NCBI GenBank assembly: GCA_963920665.1 | Contig: OY987265.1 | Coordinates: 6,887,001 to 6,951,000, forward strand | Direction of reading: 5' to 3' | From: Straminergon stramineum | Lineage: Eukaryota; Streptophyta; Bryopsida; Hypnales; Calliergonaceae | DNA length: 64,000 nt | Part shown: positions 48,585 through 60,374 of the stretch, piece by piece | How the letters are laid out: each line of letters opens with the position of its first letter | Numbering within the stretch: position 1 is the first letter of the stretch | Translations under genes and position numbers: made by a program | The notes under the pieces: generated by a model | What the model saw: only the letters and a program-made list of their open reading frames with translations | Told to the model about the DNA's origin: nothing | Databases searched by the model: none

Positions 48585-49175
48585 TATGGATTCTCTACTC
48601 TAAAATAATCTTTGATGTTCTTAATTTAACTCAATTTTCAATATTTTTGAAAAAAGATAAAATTAGAGGATGTAGGTTTTTTATTAAAACATTACAACCA
48701 TTGGTATTGGCATTTTTCAATTCCATAACTAAATTCTTAACAATTTAATATTTTGAATCATTCCCTACTTCTTTCTATTTACTATTTTTTTCCTATATGT
48801 TGTACAACTCCAAATGATTTGAATTTTTTCAAGCATGTAGACAACTTGCCTTGAAAAATGAAACCGAAGAAGCACCACCAATATGGACATTTTTTCATAC
48901 AAATGTGCCCTTGTGAAGTGCAGCTGCCCAATTTTTCATAGGGTCAAAAAATGGATTTTTGTCAATTCAAATACTAATATCTTGCGGTGGAAATTTCTGA
49001 AAACTTTTCCACATCTTCTCAAACCATCATAATACAAGATCCCATGGTTACATGTGTCCAAAAATGTGTTGTTTTTTTGTTGTTTTTTTTCTAAAATTTG
49101 GTACTTGCACTTGAAATGACAATTTTAGAGTGTTTGTGGTGAAAACATAGTCAAAAACATTAAGGGTCAAAGGGG
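48585..49175 (+). repeat. Dispersed repeat, copy 2 (partner 3585-4150)
   Basis: Same direction and word order as the interior of the CACTA element at 1931-4423. No CACTA end is visible next to it, so it is probably a truncated relative. Confidence 0.7.
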
Positions 49176-50460
49176 GTTCAAATTGTGTTGAGCCTTGTAT
49201 CCATTTCACACACTATCACTAAAGCTCCTACAAGATGTTCCTTCTTGATAAAGACCAAACATAATGATCTTGTTGGGACAAATGCATGGTAACTCCTAAA
49301 GTTCTTTCATATTTAGAGGTCCAAAATTGCTTCAAAATACTTGTTCCTAAAGCAAGGCCAAAATCCTCATCAATATTTATTTTTTAACAAATTCAACCAT
49401 AGGATCCTTTAGTAAAACCTGTTCAAGTGTATAGTCCCAAATTTTTAGAGTGAATACCCCTACCGATTGTAAGTTCTATGTGCATAAACTTCAAAATATA
49501 GGCTTTTCTAACCCTTCCAAAATGTGAAGTTTTGTTTTTCAACATTTTTAGAAAAAAAAAAAATACTATAGTTGTAGGGGGGTGGGTTAGCTAAAAATAA
49601 TTCTAAAAATCAATGCCGAAATTTTAGGAAACTATTTTTAAAAACTTTTATGGTGAAAAAAAAGAATAGTGGCAAAAAGTTCTATTTTCGGCATAGGCCA
49701 AATCTTATTTTCCAGAAAAAATAAATATTCAACAAAGAGGTGTTGACCTTGCCCTACACTTATGATATGTTCCATAAATTGTGTATTTTATTCAATATTT
49801 TGGAAAATTACTTGAGGATATATGAAAAATAATTTAATTTAAACAAAATTTATATTCATCTTAAAAAAATTTATAAAGTGGAAGGTGGTACTAAATGAAA
49901 AAGAAAACTAAACCACTAATAACTTTGCCAAGAAATTGAGAATGGTGAATCCCAATGATGAGAATGTCCTAGTAAACAATTAACATCTTTCTTTTTTTTC
50001 TATTTGAAAATTTTCAAAATTGAGAACAAAAGACGACTTTATGTGTTTTTTCTACCTTCATTGCCTGCGAAATAAAACTCCTCGTAGCTTTCATTTTATT
50101 CAGAATTAGATGGTTCAATTGTTTTTGAGTAGATATTAATCTAAACAATTCGAAAATAATAATTAATCTTTTTTTAATATATTTTTAGTTGACCAATTCT
50201 CGGGGGGTGCAGTCTTTAAATAAAATAAGGACATAGGTGTGAACACCAAGTATTTAATGGGGGGTATTCTTTTTTGTCTATTATTTATTTTGCACCCTAT
50301 CAGTATGTAATTTTCTAATGTGGTTCATTAAAGGAAGGGCATATATTAGTAGTAATTTCCCATTGCAATGAATATATCATATGCTATATTGGTTCAATTT
50401 TTTTGCACTACTCACAATTACATAATTGGGTGTAGGGTTCAGGGTTCACAATTATGGGGC
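49176..50460. other. Intergenic, nothing recognised
   Basis: AT-rich without recognisable features. Confidence 0.4.
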
Positions 50461-50600
50461 TTTTTAACATTTTAGTGCTTTGACATCTAAAAATTCATCT
50501 CTCATTCTACAAAGCTCTAAAAAAATAAGAAACAACTTGGTTAGATGCCAATTCCATTTGTCTTTCAAGGAAAAATTATTGGAAAATATTTTAAGAAGTC
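50461..50600. repeat. Partial copy of the 332-bp fold-back MITE
   Basis: Shares CTACAAAGCTC, AACAACTTGG, TTAGATGCCAATTCCATTTG and TGTCTTTCAAGGAAAA with the 3' half of the copies at 15808 and 21051. The ends are missing. Confidence 0.65.
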
Positions 50601-51663
50601 CAAAATATATATCCAAAAGAAGAAAAATACAAACAAAACCTGACAATTTCAAGTAGATTGAGTATATGGAAGCCATCTTTGACAAAATTGCTTTGTTCCA
50701 AGCTTATTTTCTAGAGAACAGTAACACTTGCGGAAACAACAAATGAAGGCTTAAATGCAAGTCCTATCTTAACTGAAGAGAGAAGATTCAAGCATTAATT
50801 CAATTTCAAAGTTTTGTAATCATGCACCCTAAAAACAATCCCAATTCTTTGTAAGATACAGAGCCCTTTGTGAACAAATTAGCATATAAAGTAGCAAGTA
50901 CATATAGTGTATGTGGTTTGAGCACTTAGGCAAGTCCAACATACCATTATGGGACAACTTGATGTGAGAATTTGCCTACTTACATACAAACTAAGGCATA
51001 CATATAATAGCTAGATCACAAATCCTTACTAATTAATATCTAATGAACCTAAGTCTCATAAAAAATTAATTGGACGCCAATTAAAATGCTTAGTGAGGTT
51101 ATTTATTAATGCATAGTTGTTGGTAAATATAGAACATACTCATTTGTGCATAATAAAAGCTCGATCTAAATACAACATGATTGCATATGATAGGTTGATG
51201 ACCCTCATTGAATTCTCAAACTAACACTGGTATGCAAGTTAAATCATTAGAACTTAAAGAATCTAGAATAGAAGGACAATGTCATGTAAATGTGGGATTA
51301 AATGCCAACCCCAAACTCATAGTTGAGACATTTGTCCCAAAAAATTAATAAAAAAGGGGGTATCTTAAGTCTAATTTTTTCCTAATGCATTCCATTATTC
51401 CACACCCTATAGTATTTACAATACATACAATGAAATTTTACATACACTATAGTATAATCAATCAAATTATAATTTTTTGTCCCAATGTTTTTTTGACACC
51501 CTACATTTGTTCACACCTATATAGCTACTTCTATTGCTTATTGCACCCAAGGACCAATTAGACATTGAAATTTAAGAAAAAAAAATCTTTTAAGTTTTGC
51601 AATATTTATTAAAATGACTTGAAACAATGCTTCACATGTTGATTGTGATGATTAGCATTCATC
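50601..51663. other. Intergenic, nothing recognised
   Basis: AT-rich without recognisable features. Confidence 0.4.
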
Positions 51664-51786
51664 ACTAGAAGAAACTTGCACTAGTTTCAACATAAACTAG
51701 CTAACGCAAAATTTTGCATTTTGTCAAAAAATGCAGTTTCTGTGTCAGCTAGTTTATGTTGAAACCAGTGCAGGTTTCTTCTAGTG
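51664..51786. mobile_element. CACTA-ended hairpin MITE with 3-bp duplication (123 bp)
   Basis: Begins CACTAGAAGAAACTTGCACT and ends AGGTTTCTTCTAGTG, folding into one long hairpin around a short centre. Flanked by cat on both sides (51661-51663 and 51787-51789), the 3-bp target duplication of CACTA elements. Same tip as the element at 253-425, but a different interior. Confidence 0.8.
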
Positions 51787-51989
51787 CATCCTAAAAAATT
51801 CATTCAAGAATTCCCAATTTTAAATTCAACAAAGCCTACCCAAGTTCTTATAAAGCCCAAAGTGGGCTCCTAGGTTTGTTATAAAGTTAACTCATATAGG
51901 TCTAGGAAGCCAAATCTTTGCGACAACATGGTTTTTTTTGGGGGGGGGGGTATTTGACATTGAAGTTGCATGAATTGAATTTTTTTCCC

Positions 51990-52440
51990 TCATGTTCAAA
52001 TTTGTCTTCATCTTTTCAAATCAGAGTAGAAACTTGACTTGATAACCTTCATTTAACCCTTAAACGTCAACACAGATGTTTTGTGTTCAATAGATGATAA
52101 AGAAGTCTCTTGTGTAGGACAAAAGTGCAACTATTCATCTTGGGAATTAGGGGTGGAAAGGGAAGATCTTCTATAGTAGTTTGACCTCCAATGTATATTT
52201 TTTTTTTAAAAAGTGGATGATGTCACACAGTTCCAAAAGCCATGGTTTCCACAGTCACGAGTCTGTCCTTTAAGGGTTAATTAGTTTGACTCAAGTTCAA
52301 AAAAGATTCATTTTTTTGGCTAAAATTCAGATTTAAAATTCAGATATAGGGTAAAGGAGTACAAGTTGCCAAAATACTAATATTAAAAAGTCATCTTCCA
52401 GAAGTAAATTGAAAGAAAGTTCATGGAGCACCACACAATA
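51990..52440 (+). repeat. Dispersed repeat R1, copy 3, split by a MITE
   Basis: The two halves (about 51990-52056 and 52277-52440) join to match 38820-39190 and 44520-44790: GTAGAAACTTGACTTGATAA on the left, then TTTTTTTGGCTAAAATTCAG and AAGTTGCC on the right. Confidence 0.65.
52057..52276 (-). mobile_element. TTAA-flanked MITE, copy C (220 bp, inverted)
   Basis: TTAA at 52053-52056 and 52277-52280. Tips CCCTTAAACGTCAACACAG and, reverse complemented from the right, CCCTTAAAGGACAGACTCG. Interior is the reverse complement of copies A and B (TGCAACTATTCATC, TGATGTCACACAGTTCC). Inserted into dispersed repeat R1, whose other copies show the empty site. Confidence 0.8.
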
Positions 52441-52868
52441 AAACAAGGACATAGTGCCCGAAGTCCAAATGGGCACTACACCCTCACACTATTATTTGAT
52501 ATTAACCTCTTTCTAATATTATCATATTTTTTGATTTTTTTCTGTTGCTTCTTCTTTTGTAGAGAAACCGGTAATACCTCAATATGATAATTTTCACCAC
52601 CATCCACTACAAACACATTCAAAGAGCTCTCCAAGAAAATGGATGAAAAAACGCAGTCCTACATTCAGTCCTACATCGTGCATCGTATATCATTCTTTCT
52701 GGCTCGTTTTCAGAGAACTTTTTGGGGGAGAGGGCCATATAGCGTCCCGGGCTGGTGAGTACCTTACAATACCAGCCCCTTCAAGAATCTGAAGCGCTTG
52801 CCATTCCTCAAATCTAAATACACTAATCGTCTTCTTTGCAGAGACGATTTTTGCAGAGGCTCACAAGA

Positions 52869-52880
52869 ATGAAGGAATGA
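52869..52880 (+). promoter_or_regulatory. Minimal uORF overlapping the scramblase start
   Basis: ATG-AAG-GAA-TGA: a three-codon upstream frame whose stop TGA (52878-52880) overlaps the proposed main ATG (52877-52879). A second in-frame main ATG follows at 52880. If transcribed, ribosomes using the first ATG would stop exactly at the real start, an arrangement suited to reinitiation control. Confidence 0.4.
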
Positions 52881-55800
52881 TGGCCGCTGTTCTCCGGCGT
52901 CTTCAGCGCCACGCCCCCCGATCGCTCCTGGTGAGTAATGATCCTCTCTTCTCCGCTTTTGCTTTGTTTTTTGCTGATCATCATAGCGATGGTTTAAAAA
53001 AATTCGAGGCTATCTTGTGTGCATCATTTGGGGGTGTTTTGGGCTTTAGGGTTTTGGACGCATTCTTTGCTGAAATTTTTTGATGAAAATGCGTCAGGTG
53101 TGATTCTGTCACTTTAGTGTTTACTGTTTGTGGCTGCTCCACATTACGGGTGCGTAAGTGACGATCCTAGTTTGCCATTTAATTTTGATCTCTCTACCCT
53201 AAATCCCAACAGTGGGAACAGCCCTAAAGATCAGAACACAATGTCTTCTCGCAAGTAAAGAACGCAATTCATAAAACACAAGCGTTTTGGCATCAAACTT
53301 CGCTGAGCAATTACAATTCGTGGGCTAAGAGTTCCTTCCTCGTTGATCTGCAAGAATTGTAAGAAATAGATAAGGCAAGGCAACCTTGTTCAAATGGCAA
53401 CCTGAAGAGACTAAAGAATGTAGTAGATTTTGAGCTATTAACGAGATCTCTAGTGATTGTTTCTATGGTCGATGCAAGACGATGTTTGTGAAATCAATGA
53501 CCCATGGTCAAGGATGTGATAGTCATCCTTGGAATGTGATCATTCTTTCGATTCAATTAGTGAAGTCCCTTTTGATCATAACGTGATAACTATGAACTGG
53601 GCGCTTTACGTATTCGGTACTTTTGTTCTTTGGCAGGTGCGTGGAGGCTACGATAGCGCAGTTCCAACTACCACGAGTAATGGCGTTTGTTCGAGTTCCG
53701 TTAAGCATCCAGATTTGGGTTTTTTAGGGTTCAGTGAAATTGCATGGAAGAGGCAGCTCGGAGGTCGCTACGGTAATGGCGATGATAAACACTTGCATAC
53801 GATGGCGGGTTCCAAGTCCGTCCACCCGTATTGTAATTACAAAGCCAAGCAGTGGAATGCACAACTGGCGTTGGGAGGGGTTCGACACGAGAGCGTGTAC
53901 GACAAGAGAATGCGAGAAATCAGAGCAGTACGGGCACGCGAACGGCGAACAAATCAAGCTGAAGACACGACTACAGACTATTCCACCTATGACCACGAAG
54001 ATCCAGCCCAGTCACCGTTGAGTCAACCTTTGATCGGGTCGTTGAAACCAACTTCTTCAGAAGAGGTACATTTCTGCGGAGTATTGCCTCAGTGCATCCC
54101 AATCATTTTCTTGACATAATGTAGGAGCTCTCAGGAGTCTTTCGAGCCACGGAGAGGGATTGTAGTTCTGAGTTGAGCACTATTGCCTACAAGCCTTAAC
54201 CCTTACAGTACCCAAACTTAAATAGGAATTCCTCTTTTGAAGTCCTTAGTTGATTGTAGTAACTTTCAAAGCATTGATTCTCTGTAACTAAAAAATGTAG
54301 GACATGATTTCTTCTTTCTGCTGATGCATTTTGTTACCTTGATGCTACCTAAATGATGCATACATTTTTTGAATGACAGGAATCAATGCTTTAATAGTTA
54401 CTATAATCAACTAATAGCGTCTAGATTGGAATTCTTGTTTTGAACTTGGGCACTTAGGGGGGTAATATTTTGAAGCACTGTATCTGTATCGTTAGCCCTA
54501 GAATCTCATCAAAAGATTACTTACTGCTATGATGTCGCTGGCAGGATCTGCTTGCTCCAGTTCTTGCAAGGTCAGACTTGCTGGTGACTCGGAATGTGGA
54601 GTGGGCCAACCTGGCTTTCGGCTTCGAGCAGGTACCAATCGTTTTCTGGTTTATATTTGCGAGTGTTATTTGCACATTTTGACCAGTATTCGAGTGCACC
54701 ACCACGATAGGGCTTTTATACTCGATTACAAACAATTCAGAATAGCCTCAGCTTAAGTGGTACAAGACGGAGAGCTGGTTCAATGCCAATACTGAGTGCC
54801 ATTATTGGATAGGATATGGTTGTCCTACGTATCCGTTGCCTGAGTGATGGTCGAGGCTCCAACTGCAGTGTAGGATTCTTCCTATAACATTGGATAACTT
54901 GGGGGTACTACTGACTTGTTTCTTGCAGCAAAATCGCTATGTGATTATGGATCCCCGTCAACCTCAAGCTGTAAGTATGAATTTCAGAATGTATCTCTTC
55001 CTGTTGTGACCATGAGAAAATTGTGGTGAGACTTCTGTGCTGACTTGCACTTAGAATGATGACTTTGGATAGTAAATTCAAGATGGCTTTGATTTTCTTG
55101 GATAAAGCTACCACACTTGATTAAATACCAAAAAAATAATGTTTATAATATGTCAATTAGTCCATGTAATTAAGGTAGATCTATATGTGGTCAGAGACTC
55201 TGAAATAGCTCTGCATGTTGGGCAGCAGCTGATGTGGAACATATCGCCTGTGATCTCAGCCTGTGGGGTATATCCTTGAAGAGAGCAACTTTATTCTACG
55301 GCAGGTAAATAGCATGGTTCTCTTTCTTGCATTTAATCTCAGAGGGGTTGTTTCACCTGTAAGTCATTTCATAGTTGTGAATAAATCCCGTCTTTCTTTG
55401 CAATAATAGTTAGAGGTTTGTGGGTGTGTAGGCTATGCGCACAAGGCGACCCTTTGTGGCAACTATCTTTGATGGGCACAGTAATACGATTTTCAAGGTA
55501 AAGCTACAACGTTTGAGCAGCATAGGATTTTAAGTAGCTGTATATTCTTACCTAAACCCTAAACCTCTAGCGATGTACTTTGAGTATCGATACTTTCGTT
55601 GTTAATTTCCAAATACTTGTTTGTTGGGTGCAGGTTCGAAGACCAGCATGGCTCATAAACAGCTCTATTTTTGTGGAGGTTGATGGCAAGGTATGTTGAA
55701 TAAGTTTTCTGTTTTTATTCATTTCGTCAGTGGTTTATATTTTCCTCCTAGTGAGAAATATTTCATTATTTTTTTCCTGTCAATCTGTAAACAGGTGAAG

Positions 55801-58344
55801 TGACGTTGGTAACAAGTAGTGGAACTTGTTTTCGCATGTAGGTGATAGGCGAATGTCACCGGAGATGGCACTTGTGGAGGCGTATATACGATGTTTATTT
55901 GGGGTACGTACTCCATTCTTGAGACTTTATCATTATACAATGTTGCAAAGATATGATACAGGGACTGTACCAATCTTCTGAAAATCCGTGTAGCATGTGA
56001 AAGATGGTGAATCCAGGCTATAATCCACGCAAAATTTATGAGCCATATCTCATTGTGAATTATGTAAATCCTCATGTAAATCCGACATGAAGGTGGAATA
56101 GACCACTATCTTTGCAGGAACAATCAATTCGCAGTAGTAGAAAACCCAGGATTTTGGCATTGGACATTCTCTCTCAAGGACAAGGATGGAGGAACACTTG
56201 CAGAAATAGACCGGAATTTCAGAGGTTTCGGTTACGAGGTGACCCATCTTCACTCTCACTTTCATGGTTGTTAAGCTTATGATCATCATCAAGTGCAAAT
56301 GTTATCCGCTTTTGAAGATATTTGACTATTTGTCAACTTTTTCCCCTGATACGATCATTAAAGTAATGAAGGATTTTTCTGTGTGCAGTTTTTGACAGAT
56401 GCTGGGCAGTATGTGATCCGATTTGGTGACATACAGCCGGGCCATAGCCAAGAATATATTGCATCGAATGAAGTTCTCCACTCCCGTGGACCTCTTTTCA
56501 CGAACACCCAGAAACATTCTGGTGTACAGGAAATGCAGCAACTACAAACAGCAGCTGAGCAGGTGGCTACACTTCTCTCTACACAGTATGCTCGATAGTA
56601 TTCCAATTACAATCTATGTTCATTAGCATCCTTATTGATTAACCCCAGTGTCGAGATCTCGTAACTCTCTCTTGTCGCTTTCATTGCTACATGGAGCTTT
56701 GTGGTCGGAAAAGAGGAGAAGATTCCAGAGTCATAACCCCCGTCTACCCCCACGCTCTCAGAGATCTATAACTCTCTAAGATTTGACAGTCCTGATTTCG
56801 CTTGGAGGAGATGTTTATGTCCAATTATCGTTCCAGTCATTGACTCGTTGTCTAGGACAAAGTGTGTTTTTCTTTGCTGTTTCTGGGATCACTTCCTGCA
56901 AGGCAAGAAAGGATAAGGTCAATTATCATAGAAATTTTCGCCATTCATTGAACACAACCCGCTAGTGTCGCTTTTTATCTTTCAATATGTAACAGGTTAC
57001 TGATTTGCGTTTGTCAGGCTGAATCACTGCAAGTCTCCCGAATTTTGTCCCTGTCTGAAAGAGCAGTAGCTTTGGCTTTAGCCGTGTCCCTTGACAACGA
57101 CTATTTCTCTCGACATAGCCAGCATGGGTATGTGTTACTCATGTCATTCCCTTTGCTTATTCAGTGTCGGAACTTGAGGATATCTGTATTCATGACTGAA
57201 TTATTGCTTTGGTTTTTGTTTCTTCAATTGATCATATGCTAATGATTAAATGCTTCACTTCTACAGTCTAGCCCGGTTTATATGATAATCGATAATACGA
57301 TTACACAATACAGCTCTCTTTATCTTAAAACTCCTTCCGTTTGACAATTGTGATCCTTGATATTGTGACACACTGAGACCCTCATAATGGGCTAGGAGCG
57401 GGAAAGGAGCTTGCCTTGCTGCACTATGATTAGAATGAGATCATATGAATTAACCATGAAATGTCCAACAGTTTCTCTATACTGACTTTCGTTTTGATCC
57501 TCTTAATTTTCTTATAATCAACTTTTTTGTTAGTATCTCAGTAAACATGAAACTAAATCAAAATACTCATAGTTCTCCACTAATGACCAAAAGATGCCAT
57601 TACGCAAGAAACGCTAATTGGGTTATCAAAACCCGCTTGCCTCATTGATTTTTCTAGTTTTCAAGCTTTTTTGAGGACGACAGAAGTTTAGAATCAGATG
57701 CCATAATTAAGGAGAAATATGGATTTGACACAAACTAGAGTAAAACTAACATGATTGAATATACATTCATGGAAATAGGTATTAATTATATATAAACAAT
57801 TATGTGACATCTCAACATGGCAACATTTTCTTTGATTTTCGAAGGTGTCCTATCAAAGGGGGTAGATTGTGAAATGATTTACTAATTTAGGGAACAGACA
57901 TTGCTTTGGTTTTACACACAATGAATCTAATGTCTGGGAAGGTTCGACTGCAACTGTAATAGCAATTGAATGAGTAGCCCAAGTTACCAATTTCAGGTAG
58001 AAGATAGTGTCAAAATATAGAAAAAACTCTGTTTATTATTTTAAATAGATGGGATAGTCAAGATATATCAATGGGTGACCAGTTTCGCTGATGGCAAATT
58101 AGGATCTTTTTTGAATTCTTGCAAATATTTCCTGGAAAGTGTGTTTAATTTCTCATCTGGCTCAAAATATTTCTGATACGAGGAGAAATAATTTCTTTCA
58201 GTTTGCTTAGGTTGGAAGATGTGAACATCATCTAATATTCATTGTTGGTTAAATGAATAATATTAGCAGAGGTTTAATATTTGTTGTTGTGGCCATATTC
58301 CTAATGTGTGCAGGGTGGGACTCCCATATTTAGGCTCTGAATAG
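52877..58344 (+). CDS. Phospholipid scramblase-family protein (LURP-one/AIM25 type), probably mitochondrial
   Basis: Twelve exons: 52877-52930, 53637-54065, 54545-54631, 54929-54970, 55260-55304, 55432-55497, 55634-55690, 55842-55903, 56118-56238, 56389-56562, 57018-57127 and 58314-58344. Total 1278 nt, 425 aa; all phases close. The first 18 residues (basic, Leu/Ala-rich, no acidic residue) look like a mitochondrial presequence. Residues about 19-160 are low-complexity and charged, poorly conserved. The scramblase core then runs LVTRNVEWANLAFGFEQ, QNRYVIMDP, PVGYILEES, TRRPFVATIFDG, VRRPAWLINSSIFVEVDGK, HRRWHLWRRIYDVYLG, NNQFAVVENPGFWHWTF, FLTDAGQYVIRFG and LSERAVALALAVSLDNDYFSRH. This is the family annotated in plants as altered-inheritance-of-mitochondria 25-like. 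Biochemical activity in plants is not settled. Introns 1 (706 bp) and 11 (1186 bp) hold no other gene. Confidence 0.93.
54200..54460. mobile_element. Hairpin MITE in scramblase intron 2
   Basis: Left end (after TTAA) CCCTTACAGTACCCAAACTT; right end, reverse complemented, CCCCTAAGTGCCCAAGTTCA. The arms stay similar for about 85 bp, including TTAGTTGATTGTAGTAACTT / TTAGTTGATTATAGTAACTA and AAAGCATTGATTC. TTAA is intact on the left only; the right side reads GGTAAT. Belongs by its tips to the TTAA/CCC group. Lies in the sense-strand intron between exons 2 and 3. Confidence 0.7.
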
Positions 58345-58471
58345 GGCCAAGCTATCGACCATCATAATGTGGTCTTGAATGGACTCAACGTGAGTAGAAA
58401 TATACTTCTTTTGCCATTATCTTGATGACTGTTGTTTCTGGTGTTCATTTCTAGTAATTGCTACCTAATTG

Positions 58472-58559
58472 CAACCCTTGATTCTCATGTTCAGATTCTG
58501 TACATTTAGGCAAGAATCCATAGGGTTTGATTTAATCTAAACATGAGAATCAAGGGTTG
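58472..58559. repeat. 88-bp hairpin just downstream of the scramblase gene
   Basis: CAACCCTTGATTCTCATGTT and its reverse complement pair over 26 bp with one mismatch (C against T), with about 36 bases between. It starts 128 bp after the stop codon, so it may lie in the 3' untranslated region. Could be a tiny fold-back transposon or a hairpin RNA. Confidence 0.65.
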
Positions 58560-59099
58560 ATTTTGGGGACGCCCATAATCAGCGTTTTGAGAACCATAGT
58601 CTATTCAAATCATGTCCAAAAAATACATGCTAACTTATGATGCCCAGTAATACCCAAATATATTCTGACGGAAAATGAGTCAATCTAGTAATATGGACCA
58701 TGCTCAGATGCTTATTTGAACACTTTTACGTGTAATCTCTAAGCGTCTTGCAGATATTGACATGCTCTCTGTGATGGTTTTTCAGAGTGGAAAGCGTGAA
58801 AAGCTACTTGAAGTACTTCCTGTTGTCTGCCTTTTGGAAAGCTTTGTCGCTCTTCAAATATTTAAATCTACGTGGTGTATATCATTCTGTTGTGCAGCAT
58901 TTTTTGATGTTACACACGAGGACATTTCATTAGTCTTAGAATAGGCATGGTTGGCGATCTATGATAGTTTCACACTGATATTGGACGTTTCTAAAGCCAC
59001 TTCGGAATGACAACCCGAAAGCGTTGTCAAAATTCTTATTGTGAAAATCTACGACAGTGATGATGTCCATATACCGTGAAGTGGTGGCTTTTTTCTTAA
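58560..59099. other. Intergenic, nothing recognised
   Basis: No gene or repeat recognised. Confidence 0.35.
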
Positions 59100-60370
59100 C
59101 CCCTAAAAGTCCCTAGCATTTGGGGTTTTAAAAACAATATTGCTTTTGAAGTGTTATAGGTCTAAATGTCACTAAGGTATAGAAATCTCAACCATACAAT
59201 CTTGTAGTGTATGAATTGTAGATGACATGAATCAAATTTTTTGACATTTGGCCCCATAGATTGCAAGATTATAATGTTTTTAGAGTTGAAAAAGGATGCT
59301 GAAATCTTCTTAGCAACACTTTAATCCTATTGAAATGAAAAATTTTAAACTATAAAGTACTTCAAAACCAGCATACAAACATAGTGGTGAAAGAATATAT
59401 CACCCAAATGATGCATTGTGCTGGCAAAGTGACTTTGAATTGTTAAAAAGTAGTATAAAAATTGCAAAATTAACATCTAAAGCTAAGCTTCCCTCTTCTA
59501 AAATGCTTCTTAGACACACATTTCTTGGATTGATATGAAATTCAATCACAAACTACACTAATATGTGCAACTTTCTCCTATACATTTATTGGAAATGGAC
59601 ATTATATGAAGAAGAAATAGGTTGTCGAAGTTCATTGAAACCCAAAAATCCTAAAATGTCTAGATTTTGAACTTCAAATTGCTTCCAAATATTCAAAACA
59701 ATTTGGATTGACATGAAAGTTTTACTATAATAACTAGACTTCTAAGGGAAATCTACACCATCAAAATTTTATTGAAAAATGAACATTGGATGGAGATACA
59801 AGCCCCCAAAGTTGAAGCCATATTTTGAATGGCTCCCAAACATTCAAAACAACTTGGATTCACATGAAAATTTTACAACAATAACTAGACTTTAAGGGGA
59901 ATCTAAATCAACAAAAAAAATTTATTGAAAAATAAACATTGGATGAAGGAAATACAAGCCCCTAAAGTTGAGGCCATCAAAATTCAATTCCGTGAACTCA
60001 AATTGAACCTATAATCTTTGAATGGCTTGGAAAAAATGAGTACATGGCTTGGATTGATTTGAAAATTTTACCACACAAACTACCCTATGTGAAGGTCAGA
60101 TTTAGCATAAAATAAATACTTTTTGTTAAAAAAATACCACATATCATCTTATGAATGGTGTGAGGGGATGTGGACCCCTAAAAATCTGATGTGGTAATTT
60201 AGTTTTGGCACACTCATGTGCCAAATTAGATGTTCATGTATAGTAGAAGTGATCACAAATTTCCCAACAAGTTTTATTAAATTTGAACATAGCATGCAAA
60301 AGATATAACACTTCGAATTGGACTTCCAAATTATATGGAGACACTTTTGGTCACTTGGTGTGTGTAGGGG
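59100..60370 (+). mobile_element. TTAA-flanked CCCC...GGGG element, 1271 bp
   Basis: TTAA at 59096-59099 and 60371-60374. Tips CCCCTAAAAGTCCCTAG and, reverse complemented, CCCCTACACACACCAAG; only the first 6 to 8 bases pair well. An internal duplication of about 160 bp (about 59670-59820 and 59821-59978) repeats ATTCAAAACAA(T/C)TTGGATT, CAATAACTAGACTT-like and ACATTGGATG words. Reverse complement relative at 13163-14122. No long open frame, so non-autonomous or decayed. Confidence 0.7.
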
Positions 60371-60374
60371 TTAA

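Noticed and set aside
56638..56790. TTAACCCC tip in scramblase intron 10
   Set aside because: No matching right end or TTAA could be found.
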